From Bdellovibrionales bacterium (GTDB lineage Bacteria; Bdellovibrionota; Bdellovibrionia; Bdellovibrionales; JAMPXM01): a stretch of DNA of 64,000 bases. The notes below the pieces were generated by a model. It was not told the origin of the DNA. It worked only from the letters and a program-made list of their open reading frames with translations, and ran no database searches. Shown here piece after piece: positions 7,536 through 16,900 of this stretch. The stretch's first letter is position 1, and the number at the start of each line of letters is the position of its first letter. The translations under genes and the position numbers were made by a program. Location of the stretch: the NCBI GenBank assembly GCA_016713885.1, contig JADJOF010000007.1, forward strand, positions 124,001 to 188,000, given 5' to 3'.

Positions 7536-7984
7536 CCGTTGAAAAATGCCTCTATCAGATCGAGCCAACAGCTCCTCCTGTCGGGGTTACACTTGAGAAA
7601 TGCGACCCGTCAACTCGACCAACAGAGGCCGCAACTAGGCTTGCAAAATGGGTCCGACACAATCGAAATGGTATTGGAAAGCTCATCAATTCATCCAGAT
7701 CACGCTCCCTTCACCTATCCGCAGGGCAAGGATGGAACAACACATTAAAAAGTGCTCTAGCGATGGGCACCCCTTACAAGGCCTTTATTCTAGATAGCGC
7801 GGTTCAGAAAAACCTGCTTCTGGCGGCAAAGCTTCCAAACGGTTTTAAACTCTACGATACGCTCTCCCCTAGCAGCCACAGTCCGCTCCCTTCCATTAAC
7901 GGACTTGGCGGAGTTGGATTTGGAGATGACGATGAAATCCACTATAACCACATCCACATCAACAGCATCCTCCCAGCGGAGTAA
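7397..7984 (+). pseudogene. M15-type C-terminal fragment (5) fused into gene A''
   Basis: The frame is open from 7397; the first ATG is 7466, giving a 172-residue ORF. The text L-Q-K-N-P-L-D-T-T-E-Y-M-W, then W-V-R-H-N-R-N-G-I-G-K-L-I, then K-L-P-N-G-F-K-L-Y-D and I-H-Y-N-H-I-H-I parallels the second half of the M15 protein and its H-x-H end. The first zinc motif (H-x6-D) is absent. It is a displaced 3' portion of an M15 gene joined to truncated A''. It ends three bases before the start of the next secreted gene, keeping the tail-then-small-gene order. Confidence 0.55.
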
Positions 7985-7987
7985 AAT

Positions 7988-8785
7988 ATGAATGTTATTT
8001 TGGTCCTTGCACTAGTTGGATTGACCTATGCAATAAACTCTAACGCTCAATCGAGATCAACTTCGTTGACAGGCTCCGACAGCACAACAGCCGTCCTCGC
8101 AGACGAGCGTGCTAAAGCCGAGATCGCTCACGAAAAGGGGAAAAAGGCGGTTGAGTTGATTAGAAAAAATCTCTGCCACGAGTGCCCAACATTTCTTGAA
8201 CGACCACGATTCTATGTTTTCACTGGCGGCAATTCTGATGAAGTCGATGAGATCCGCATCCTCATTGAAAAGACATCCCCGCAGAAGACTGCGGGCATTC
8301 TCTTCAACATACCCGTTACAATTGTACTTAAGGATGGTCTGCCGGAAAAGATTTCGATTTATGACGACGGCTCCCCTCGGATAGCCCGACAAAGCTCCAT
8401 CGGACTCATCTCAGCTCGAGAAATTCCAGTCACTCCCGATGGGAAAATCGCGAAACTCAAATATCCAAAACGACTTTTCGAAATGTTTGAAGACAAGAGC
8501 TCCTACAGTATCGCTCAGTTTTTTTGGGACTCTGAAGATGGCCAGATTGGCCCGACAGACTTCCGAACCGAAAAACGCGTCACCGTCTGCGGCGTCACGC
8601 TGGAAAAGGGCGAGACGATCCACTACGAGTGGTCAGATGGCTATTGGGGCGGCCCTTTTAAAAAACCATTTAAGTTCAAAGGACGAGTTCTAGACCCTAC
8701 CGAATATATACTCTCATTTTTCTACAAGGATGGTTGCCGCGTTAGAATAGACAACTCAAAAACCGGAGAACTCATCATAAACTAG
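7988..8785 (+). CDS. Secreted array protein D (divergent paralog)
   Basis: 265 residues with a signal peptide (MNVILVLALVGLTYAINSNA). The ATG is three bases after the M15 fragment stop. The body has L-C-H-E-C, a charged helical start and a late V-T-V-C-G-V-T-L-E-K-G-E-T, which matches the C-G-x-x-x-x-x-G-T elements of the A and B proteins. I regard it as a more distant member of the same array. It is the last array gene before the integrase module. No known family. Confidence 0.55.
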   Translation: MNVILVLALVGLTYAINSNAQSRSTSLTGSDSTTAVLADERAKAEIAHEKGKKAVELIRKNLCHECPTFLERPRFYVFTGGNSDEVDEIRILIEKTSPQKTAGILFNIPVTIVLKDGLPEKISIYDDGSPRIARQSSIGLISAREIPVTPDGKIAKLKYPKRLFEMFEDKSSYSIAQFFWDSEDGQIGPTDFRTEKRVTVCGVTLEKGETIHYEWSDGYWGGPFKKPFKFKGRVLDPTEYILSFFYKDGCRVRIDNSKTGELIIN

Positions 8786-9328
8786 TCTGTGACGATGCGG
8801 ACAACTGCTCACGGATTGGCTGGCACAAGCAATGTCGCACAAGGCCTACGCACTCTTTTCCATCGACAAGCCGCCTGAACCAGAGCTCTCGAGTGGCTAG
8901 GTTTTTGGGGAGGACCTCAAGCGGCAAGCACGACCATACGTTTTGGTTTTTTTGTCACAAATCGCCTCCACTAAAAGACCTAGAGTTAACGCATATTCAG
9001 CCCAGTTGAACAGGGTTGAATTGGTCAAGTGGAGTCTCCGCATGGATTTGGCGAGCCTGATTCAGAGATCGCCCAGGCTCCAACGCACCTGCTAGGAAAC
9101 GGAGAATTTATGGGTGGCTTTCTTGAGACCGAACAGGAACCCAGCGGACCCTTCGAAGTGTCCGCTGGTGTCCACCGGGGTCCTTGAAGGTCCGGGGTTC
9201 AAGACCGTGAAAAACCCAGGTGCTTTCGGCGAAAATCTCGCACGCATTTTGTGCTTTTCTCTTTAATCAATCTCAGGCATTCGGGGATGGAAGTTTGCGC
9301 TCGAACGAATTGTCGTGAGGTGGTAGAA
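8786..9328 (+). other. Intergenic region between the array and the integrase module
   Basis: No convincing gene in about 540 bases. It holds a T-rich stretch (8940-8953), a possible 25-codon ORF at 9110-9187 with a GGAG-like site (too short to trust), and a cluster of inverted and direct repeats at 9141-9197. It may contain operators or recombination sites for the downstream integrase and excisionase genes. Confidence 0.4.
9141..9168. repeat. Perfect 9-bp inverted repeat upstream of the excisionase-like gene
   Basis: CCAGCGGAC (9141-9149) and GTCCGCTGG (9160-9168) are perfect inverted copies. The 10-base spacer itself holds the palindrome CTTCGAAG. No T-run follows, so an operator or recombination accessory site is more likely than a terminator. 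A related GTCCACC/GGTCC cluster continues to 9197. Confidence 0.5.
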
Positions 9329-9676
9329 ATGAAATCCGGAAACGAAAAACACTTGAAACTGTTGAAGAGCCCTGCGGTCGTAGATGAAAAGGCGTTTGAT
9401 GAATTTCTCACGCGAACCATCGAAGAAGATGCGCAGTCGAAGACGGAACAAGTGCCCACGTCGATCTTTGACAATCGAAAGAGGTGGATAAAAGCGCAGG
9501 ATGTGGCGCGTGAACTCGGGATCTCTGTGCGCACAGTCTATGACTGGCACCACAGACCTCACCGACGAAACACGCCGCCTGAGCTTTTTAACAAGTTTAA
9601 TGGTCATTTATTTCTAAGTACCGAAGCACTGAATCTCTGGATGACTCAACAGGCGAATCGTCGAACACGACGCTAA
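9329..9676 (+). CDS. Excisionase-like helix-turn-helix protein
   Basis: 115 residues from ATG 9329, chosen because GAGGTGG lies about 6 bases upstream; earlier in-frame starts lack this. The C-terminal half is a MerR/excisionase-type winged HTH: W-I-K-A-Q-D-V-A-R-E-L-G-I-S-V-R-T-V-Y-D, followed by a basic wing and W-M-T-Q-Q-A-N-R-R-T-R-R. The N-terminal 60 residues are acidic and helical without a known domain. It sits 20 bases before the integrase gene, the usual place for a recombination directionality factor or element regulator. DNA-binding role is likely; excisionase activity is inferred. Confidence 0.6.
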   Translation: MKSGNEKHLKLLKSPAVVDEKAFDEFLTRTIEEDAQSKTEQVPTSIFDNRKRWIKAQDVARELGISVRTVYDWHHRPHRRNTPPELFNKFNGHLFLSTEALNLWMTQQANRRTRR

Positions 9677-9696
9677 CGCCAGAAGAGTGAGTCTCT

Positions 9697-9969
9697 ATGG
9701 GGATATCAAAACTAAAAATCGCCAACGGCGAAACCAAATGGCAAGTTCGAGTCTGGGAGAACGGCCGCGGCAGTCGTCGCATCAACCGAAGGTTTGATCG
9801 ACGAACAGATGCCGAGGCATTCTTACTCCAGTTCGAATCAAAGATTGAAGAGGAACGAAAGAGTCCGTTTAAAGGCTGTTCGTTTGAGAATCGACTTTTT
9901 CGCGACGAAGCCGCGAATTGGCTAAAGACGGAGAGCTTCGCTTTTCGCCATCGCACCTGGTTCGGGTGA
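9697..9969 (+). CDS. Tyrosine integrase, N-terminal part (frameshifted)
   Basis: ATG 9697 begins an arm-type DNA-binding domain (N-G-E-T-K-W-Q-V-R-V-W-E-N-G-R-G) followed by the start of the SAM-like core-binding domain (F-R-D-E-A-A-N-W-L-K). After W-L-K the reading goes out of frame and ends at 9969. Adding one A to the AAA run at 9924-9926 restores W-L-K-D-G-E-L-R-F and joins the frame of 9918-10919. The whole gene is 9697-10919, about 408 codons, normal for tRNA-targeting integrases. Confidence 0.65.
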   Translation: MGISKLKIANGETKWQVRVWENGRGSRRINRRFDRRTDAEAFLLQFESKIEEERKSPFKGCSFENRLFRDEAANWLKTESFAFRHRTWFG

Positions 9970-10919
9970 AAGGTGTTCTCAACGAAATCTTGCCACGGTT
10001 CGGCGACCTCACGATGGACAAGTTCACGCCAGAATTTCTTGCGACGTATCAGCAGGAAGAAAAAGCTCGCGGTCTTGAGAATGCGTCCGTGAATCGAAAA
10101 ACGGAAGTCTTCACGACGATCTTGAACTTTGCGGTGAAACAAAGACGGATCCCGTTCAGTCCGGCGAATGGATTTCGGAAGTTACGAAAGTCGACGACCG
10201 AGATGGAGTTTTGGGATCAAGATGAAGCGGCGGCGTTTCTTACCTTCGCTAACATGACTTATCCTAAGGATTCCACGGACCGCTGGGTCTATGTGGTCTA
10301 CCTTTTGGCTCTGAACACCGCGATGCGGGCTGGCGAGATCTGGGGACTCAAACCCTCCGATCTCTCGCGAGATGGCCGGTCGATCCAAGTTCGACGGCAG
10401 TTCAATCGAGTGACGCTCGAGATGACTCCGACGAAATCGAAGAAGTCGCGCCTTGCTCCGCTGAACGATGAACTTCGCGAAGAGCTCGAACACTTGATTA
10501 AGACGAAATCGATCGAGGCTGACGAGACGGTCTTCATGAACGAACTTCGAAACCCTGTCTGCCACGAAAACTTCGTGAAGAGGCAGTTCTTGGTCTACGT
10601 CAAAGCCTGGGGTGGACGATCGATTCGGTTTCACGATCTAAGACACTCGGCGACCACGATGATGATTGCCGGAGGTATTGATCTAAAAACAGTGAAAGAG
10701 ATCTGCGGCCATGCCGACATCGCAACAACGATGACGTATGTGCACTTGATCTCGGGCGCCGTCGAACGCGTCGCGCAGGTATTCTCTGTCACTCGCAAAA
10801 CTCAGCAGCCGCAGTTGCTGATCGCGAATGTAAGAGACGTCACCGAGACGAATACCGACGTGGCCGACGAACCATCGTTATCGGCGATGAGCGTAAGGAA
10901 AGGTGGTGAACCGATTTAA
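9918..10919 (+). CDS. Tyrosine integrase, core-binding and catalytic part (frameshifted gene 9697-10919)
   Basis: The TTG at 9918 is only an apparent start; the real gene begins at 9697. The catalytic domain is complete: Arg in N-T-A-M-R-A-G-E-I-W-G-L, a Lys region before R-L-A-P-L, the H-D-L-R-H-S box, His in I-C-G-H-A-D-I and Tyr in T-M-T-Y-V-H-L. This is the R-K-H-R-H-Y set of phage and island integrases. It lies about 180 bases from the 3' end of tRNA-fMet, the expected target. If the one-base gap is real in the genome, the element is probably immobile. Confidence 0.75.
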   Translation: MAKDGELRFSPSHLVRVKGVLNEILPRFGDLTMDKFTPEFLATYQQEEKARGLENASVNRKTEVFTTILNFAVKQRRIPFSPANGFRKLRKSTTEMEFWDQDEAAAFLTFANMTYPKDSTDRWVYVVYLLALNTAMRAGEIWGLKPSDLSRDGRSIQVRRQFNRVTLEMTPTKSKKSRLAPLNDELREELEHLIKTKSIEADETVFMNELRNPVCHENFVKRQFLVYVKAWGGRSIRFHDLRHSATTMMIAGGIDLKTVKEICGHADIATTMTYVHLISGAVERVAQVFSVTRKTQQPQLLIANVRDVTETNTDVADEPSLSAMSVRKGGEPI

Positions 10920-11005
10920 AAGTCGAGTGAGCTGAAACCGAAAGTGGATTTGCGAGTCGAAAATAGTCTCGCAACTGCGACGGAAGACGACCGAGTTTGT
11001 TTTCT

Positions 11006-11027
11006 GGTGGACCATCGGTGGACCATC
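11006..11027 (+). repeat. Tandem 11-bp direct repeat next to the integrase
   Basis: GGTGGACCATC occurs twice in tandem, followed by GG. The core CGGTGGAC occurs in opposite orientation near 9170 (GTCCACCG). The two flank the excisionase-integrase module, so arm-type or directionality-factor sites are possible. Confidence 0.45.
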
Positions 11028-11096
11028 GGAGCGAAAAAAGAGAAACGAAGAGCCGAGAGCGGCGCCGATTTAGCTAGTGATTTTAAGTAGTTAAAT

Positions 11097-11173
<77 letters not shown>

Positions 11174-11463
11174 CCAGAAACGGAACCGATCGATATTTTC
11201 GAGCGGTCAAGGAGCAGCAGAATAGGCGCCACGGTCCGACACGTCAAACAAAAAGCCCACCCGCGACACGATAAAAAGCAGTGCGCAAAAGACGAGAATC
11301 CATCGATCGACTCAAATTGGATGCCTCATTTTAGTGCGAATGCTCGTTTTTCATTGGCAGAAGGTGGCCAGAAACGCGCTCGGCGCTAGCCAAAGGTCGT
11401 CTTCTCGCCCTCTAAACGAAGCCTTCATCATAGGCCAAAACTGAGCTGTGCTATCCTATTGTC

Positions 11464-13485
11464 ATGGAGCGCTACGGTCTCATCACACTCGACCGACGAC
11501 TCAAAGACGAGCTCTTTAGAACAATCAGGGAGCTCGATTCGAATATTATTCTCGATGACTTACTCAATCTGCCGCCCCCGCCAACCGCCGAGGCCGCGGC
11601 GACCGATCCACCGCCGACGCCGTGTTCAATCATTTTCTTCGATGCCGCCCTCGACCCACCTTACCGTTTGCCCGAACCCGTCAGCGGTTTCAAAACGAAG
11701 CTCGATACTCTTGGTCACGCCAACAGCACAACAACGTGGATCGCACTCGGTCCAAGCTCTCTCTCAGGCCTTCCTCACCATCCTCATATCAACGGCGTGA
11801 TTGATCTGATTGTGACTCCGCTCGACAAAACCGTCGCTCAGCAAAAGCTTGAGTACCTTAAAGCCAAAGACAAAAGTGTGACGCCCTCTTTTCTTTTTCA
11901 AGCCAAAGTCGAACACGATCTTGAGATCGGCAAACTCTCAAAAGTAACGCATCTCTCAGAGACATCGTGCACGATTCTCTCACCAAGGCCGCTTGCGCCT
12001 GGCGTAGCGGGGACTTTGATCTCGCAAAGCTTTGGGCAAGGGCCGATGTCGCGAGTTGAAGTGCGATCGGTCGATAGCGTTCCGGCCTTTCTTGAATCAC
12101 TGCTCGGCATCGAAAAACGCTACGAAGTCACTTTGCGCTTTCTTGGCCTCAGGCACGATCAGTTGCTCTCGATCAGAAAAGCACTCGGTGCCGATCCGCG
12201 CACGACGAAACCAGATGGCAAAAAAGCTGTCGAAAAACCGGAACCGAGAAACGACCTCCGCGTGGCCCTGCTCTCACCGTCCCCTTCGCTCCGCTCGCTG
12301 CTCGAAGCCTCACTGGACGAGCTTGCTCGCCCCGTCACGACGGCCGTGAGCGGCTTAAAACAGTTTGAGTGGACACTTCGCAAGGCAGAGGCCGCACAAG
12401 CAAAACCCCACACGACCGACTCTGCGCTTGAGGCCGGCCTGTTGTGGCATAAAAATTTTGTTGGCCCAAAGAAGATCGAAGACGCAGCACCCGCGCTTCA
12501 CGCTGAGCATGTGACCATTTCGTATTTGCCGAAAGAACAAACGGTCCAAGGCATCTCGCCCGAACTCCCAGTCGGCCGAACATTGCTTCGCGCAACCAAC
12601 GAACAATGGGGACGCGACGCAGGCCCGCTCACAAAGCCATTGAGCGCAGATGACCGCGAAATTCTCAGCGAGACCATTCACTACCTTGAAGGCCTTGATG
12701 CAGGCGCGACAACAACAGCGGAGCACAGCTTTTACTTTGACGTTAGCCCCTCGTGTAAAGAGACGATCCATATCAAGATCAAACGCAAAGAGATTGCGAC
12801 GCCAACGCGTGGCCCGATCTTTGATATCACACTCACGCTCGACACGGCAGACCAACACGCCGATCAGCAGTCAGAAGCGAAGGCTAAATCAGGCTTTGAA
12901 GCGATTCTGATCGACGCCAATCTCTTGCGCTACGACACCATTGAGAAGCTCAAGGCGCTCGACGCAAGCCTCGTCAATCACCACGTCACCAACGCGTTCG
13001 GCAATAAACCACCGATTATCATCGTCAATGCCAGCGAACAGAACTTTGATCCCCAAATCTTGCGCGGCACCTCGGTTGCGGCTGTGGCGTTTGACTACGT
13101 GGACCGGCGCTACCATCGCTCACTCTTTCTTACGCTTTCTCGCCCGGAACTCTGGGCCGGAGTGCAGGCGGGGCTTCAGACGGTGTCGACCGACATCAAG
13201 GCCGTTCTGGTGCGTCCATCACACTTTGCTGCCATCAGCGAAGTCTCGCTCACTGTTATCGATCAGGCTCCGTTCAAGGTCGGCACCGAACTGATGCTCT
13301 TTTCATCGGCGTTTCCATCGGCCGAAAATGGAATCTGGGGACGCGTTCGTGCCACCTCGCAACACGGCGAAGGCCAGTATGCCAACGAGTTTATCTTCTT
13401 TGGCGTGACTGACCAGGCGCAAAAAGAGATCCGTCGCTTGATCACTGAGGACTACGCCAAGAAAAAAGCACAGGCTGAGTCATAG
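11464..13485 (+). CDS. Large protein with receiver-like and PilZ-like repeats
   Basis: 673 residues, no signal peptide, no membrane segment. By eye it looks like a duplicated two-part design. Residues ~50-140 and ~270-560 contain receiver-like alternation with hydrophobic strands (S-I-I-F-F-D-A, W-I-A-L-G-P-S, L-I-V-T-P-L-D-K; later E-A-I-L-I-D-A and P-P-I-I-I-V-N). Residues ~145-250 and ~580-670 look PilZ-like, ending G-I-W-G-R-V-R-A-T-S and F-I-F-F-G-V. Canonical phospho-acceptor and c-di-GMP motifs are not clear, so these may be degenerate. No obvious ribosome site precedes the ATG. A cytoplasmic signalling role is inferred; I do not recognise the exact family. Confidence 0.5.
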   Translation: MERYGLITLDRRLKDELFRTIRELDSNIILDDLLNLPPPPTAEAAATDPPPTPCSIIFFDAALDPPYRLPEPVSGFKTKLDTLGHANSTTTWIALGPSSLSGLPHHPHINGVIDLIVTPLDKTVAQQKLEYLKAKDKSVTPSFLFQAKVEHDLEIGKLSKVTHLSETSCTILSPRPLAPGVAGTLISQSFGQGPMSRVEVRSVDSVPAFLESLLGIEKRYEVTLRFLGLRHDQLLSIRKALGADPRTTKPDGKKAVEKPEPRNDLRVALLSPSPSLRSLLEASLDELARPVTTAVSGLKQFEWTLRKAEAAQAKPHTTDSALEAGLLWHKNFVGPKKIEDAAPALHAEHVTISYLPKEQTVQGISPELPVGRTLLRATNEQWGRDAGPLTKPLSADDREILSETIHYLEGLDAGATTTAEHSFYFDVSPSCKETIHIKIKRKEIATPTRGPIFDITLTLDTADQHADQQSEAKAKSGFEAILIDANLLRYDTIEKLKALDASLVNHHVTNAFGNKPPIIIVNASEQNFDPQILRGTSVAAVAFDYVDRRYHRSLFLTLSRPELWAGVQAGLQTVSTDIKAVLVRPSHFAAISEVSLTVIDQAPFKVGTELMLFSSAFPSAENGIWGRVRATSQHGEGQYANEFIFFGVTDQAQKEIRRLITEDYAKKKAQAES

Positions 13486-13501
13486 ACCGACCAGCATTAA
13501 T

Positions 13502-13921
13502 TTGCGCCACCTCTTGAATCCTGCTAGCGATGAGTCGGTGAAAGAAAAGTCGTCTGCAAAGGCCATACTTCTGAAGCTCGTCGGACTGATTAGTCTCGGG
13601 CTTGGCTTTGCAGGACTGTTCTTGCCTCTGCTCCCGACGACACCATTTATTCTTTTGAGCGGATGGTGCTTCGCCAGATCGTCGCCAAAGTGGCACCGTT
13701 GGATTCACGAGCACCACGAGTTTGGACCACTCATCGAAAATTGGAACCGAAACCGCTCAATCTCAAAGCGCCATAAGACATTTGCCATAGGCATTCTCGC
13801 CCTCTCGATCGCAAGCGTTTGGCTTTCGTCATCACCACATCTCACCGAAAATCTACGCATGGCGATAACCGGTGGACTACTGACAATCAGCACCTTTCTT
13901 TTAGCGGCAAAAACCAGCTAA
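13502..13921 (+). CDS. DUF454 (YbaN-like) small inner-membrane protein
   Basis: About 139 residues from TTG 13502, or 127 from GTG 13538 (M-K-E-K-S-S-A-K); neither has a strong ribosome site. The family signature is clear: F-L-P-L-L-P-T-T-P-F-I-L-L, then W-C-F-A-R-S-S-P-K-W-H-R-W, and F-G-P-L-I-E-N-W. Four hydrophobic segments are visible in a short membrane protein. The function of the family is not established. It precedes the RND pump gene by about 40 bases and may be cotranscribed. Confidence 0.8.
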   Translation: MRHLLNPASDESVKEKSSAKAILLKLVGLISLGLGFAGLFLPLLPTTPFILLSGWCFARSSPKWHRWIHEHHEFGPLIENWNRNRSISKRHKTFAIGILALSIASVWLSSSPHLTENLRMAITGGLLTISTFLLAAKTS

Positions 13922-13960
13922 TCGTTGACCGCCTCCGACCAAATCAAGTCGTATAGAGGC

Positions 13961-16900
13961 ATGGACTTTATTGCTCTCTCGATTCGCCGTCCGGTCTTTG
14001 CCTGGATCCTAATGAGTGCGCTCATCGTTTTCGGTGCCGTGCTCGCCACTCGGCTCGGCGTGAGCCAACTGCCCGATGTGGATTTTCCGGTTCTCACGAT
14101 CTCTGTTAACTACGAGGGCGCGTCACCTGAGGTCGTCGAGTCCGAACTGGTTGATCCGATCGAACAGAATCTCTTACAGATCGAAGGCATCAAACAGATG
14201 CGCGCCAGCGTTCGCCAAGGCGGCGGCTCAGTTTCTCTCGATTTTGATATCAATCGCAATATCGACGTCGCCCTGCAAGAGGTGCAAGCCGCACTCTCAA
14301 GCTTGCGCCTCCCGCCTGGTGTTGACGCTCCCGTCATTCGAAAACAAAATCCGGAAGAACAGCCGATTATGTTTCTTTCGGTTTATTCCGATAAACCGCT
14401 CCGAGAGGTGATCACCTACACCGAAGACAGCATTCTCGATCAGTTCCGCTTCATCCAAGATATCGGCGAAGTCACTGTCGGCGGTTTTTCAACGCGTAAC
14501 CTTCGCATTTGGCCTAATGTCGACAAGCTTAGAAAGTTTGACCTCACTGTTTTGGATCTTGTCGACTCGGTCACCACTCAGCACGTCGACACCGCGGCAG
14601 GACAGTTCTCGGATGGAAAAACCGAACGCCGCGTGCGTTGGCTAGGAGAGGCGACATCGCCTGAAGAGCTTGGCAATGTTCGCATTTTAAAACGAGCCGG
14701 CGGCGCTATTCACGATGCGGTTATTCACTTGAGCGACATCGCCGACGTTGAAGACGGCTTGAGCGACATTCGTCGCCTCGCTCGCGTGAACGGCAAAGAA
14801 GCCGTTTCGGTGATGGTCCGCAAGATGCGCGGCGGAAACGAAGTCGAAATCGCAAAAGCAGTTTACAAAAAGATCGAAGAAATAAAGCCCCGCCTTACCG
14901 AGAAGGGCTACGATATACGCGTCAATATCGATTTCACTCGGCCAACAGAGGCCGTCGTTCACACCACCTACGAAAAACTCTGGGTCGCAGCTCTAGTGAC
15001 GATCGTCATTTGCTTCCTTTTCCTCGGAAGCTTCCAGGCCGCACTCAATATCCTGTTCTCGATTCCAACATCGATCGTTGGAACGTTTATCATTATCTAC
15101 TTCGCGGGCTTTACGCTAAATCTCTTCTCGCTCCTCGCCCTGACGCTTGCGATTTCAATCGTCGTCGATGACGCAATTATGCTGCTCGAGAATATCGTTC
15201 GGCATCATCGGATGGGAAAGTCACCTGCGCGCGCTGCCTATGACGGGGCCATCGAAATTCTGCCGGCAGCGACCGCCGCTACCCTTGCCGTCGTCGCGGT
15301 GTTCTTGCCAGTGATCTTCATGGATGGCGTCACCGGAAAATTCTTTTTCCAGTTTGGCGTGACAATGTCAGCAGCCGTTCTGCTTTCACTTGTCGAAGCA
15401 GTAACGATCACGCCAATGCGAGCCGCGGCTTTCCTTTCAACATCCAAGGGACCATCAAAACTTGAGATGAAACTCGACCATCTCTTTGATGGAATCGCCG
15501 AGCGCTATCGGAGTCTTCTCGCCTCATCATTGAAGTACTCAAAGACCATTGTTCTCACCTCGGTCTTGCTTTTTACGGCGTCAGTTATGATCGTCAAAGT
15601 CCTCAAGCAAGAATTTGTACCAAGCCAGGACCAGGATATCTTGTTTATCACCGGACAGACCAAAGCCGGTTCGTCGCTTGAATACACCGAAGCGCAATCG
15701 CGTCTTGCCGAAAAAATCCTCTCCGAGGATCCCGATGTCGAACGATTCTTTATCGCGGTCGGTGCCGGCGGCCCCAACTCTGAAGTGAATCAGATTTCCA
15801 TGCCCACCTACCTAAAGCCGCGCGAACAGCGAAAACTCACACACCTCGAAATCATGGAGCGCATTCGCGGTAAGTTTAAAGAAATCAAAACCGCTCGCTT
15901 CTCCGTTCGAGATTTATCTTCACGCGGTCTGACCTCCGGCCGACAGTTTCCTGTTTCATTTAATATCTCAGGCCCCGACCTCGGCATTCTGCAAAAAAAG
16001 TCGGCTGAAATTATTGATCAGCTCAACAAAGAGGGCCTGACTCAGGACCTCGACACAGATTTCAAAATGGGACTCCCTGAACTTTTAGTTAAACCTGATC
16101 GCGAGAAAATGGCCGAGTACTCGGTGAGCGTTGATGCGGTGGCACGCACTCTCAATGCTACTGTTGCTGGAACACGAATCAGTCGATTCACCGGCGATGG
16201 CCGACGCTACGATGTCCGCATCAAACTTCGCGAACACGAACTGCGCTCAGCACAGGACATCGGCAAAATCTCGGTTCGAAATCAGTTTGGAAACGAAGTG
16301 GCTCTCTCAAAAATCGTGACCTTTGAGCCCATTGAAACCTATCAAGCGATCAACCGCCTCAATCGGCAACGCTCAATCGGTATTTACGGCAACCTCGGAA
16401 AAGACCTCTCGCAACAAGCGGTCTTAAGCCGAGCGCGTGAGATCGCAGAGAAAACTCTGCCAGAGGGCTATCGCTTTGCGCTTGAGGGTGCCGCCGCAGG
16501 TCTTGCGGAGAGCTTCAAGAGTCTACTTGTGGCCCTCGCCCTCGGTATCCTCGTCGCCTATATGATCCTTGCCGTTCAGTTCAATTCCTTTGTTCACCCT
16601 ATTGCTGTCCTCATCGCACTTCCTTTTAGTGTTACCGGAGCTTTTTTGAGCCTATGGATGTTCAATGTTTCACTGAACCTCTTTAGCTTTATCGGCATCA
16701 TCGTCTTGATGGGCATTGCGAAAAAGAACTCGATTCTACTTGTCGAATTCACCAATCACGTTCGCGCTGAAGGCGAACTCGATCTTCGAACGGCCCTGCT
16801 TAGAGCCTGCCCGGTTCGCCTGCGACCGATCTTGATGACATCCGTTGCGACAATGGCGGCCGCCCTACCTCTGACTCTTGGCAACTCCATCGGTCAAGAA

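Noticed and set aside
8940..8953. T-rich stretch as terminator of the array
   Set aside because: No GC-rich stem precedes the T-run.
9110..9187. 25-codon leader ORF before the excisionase-like gene
   Set aside because: It has a fair ribosome site but is too short, without homology or coding signal, to support.
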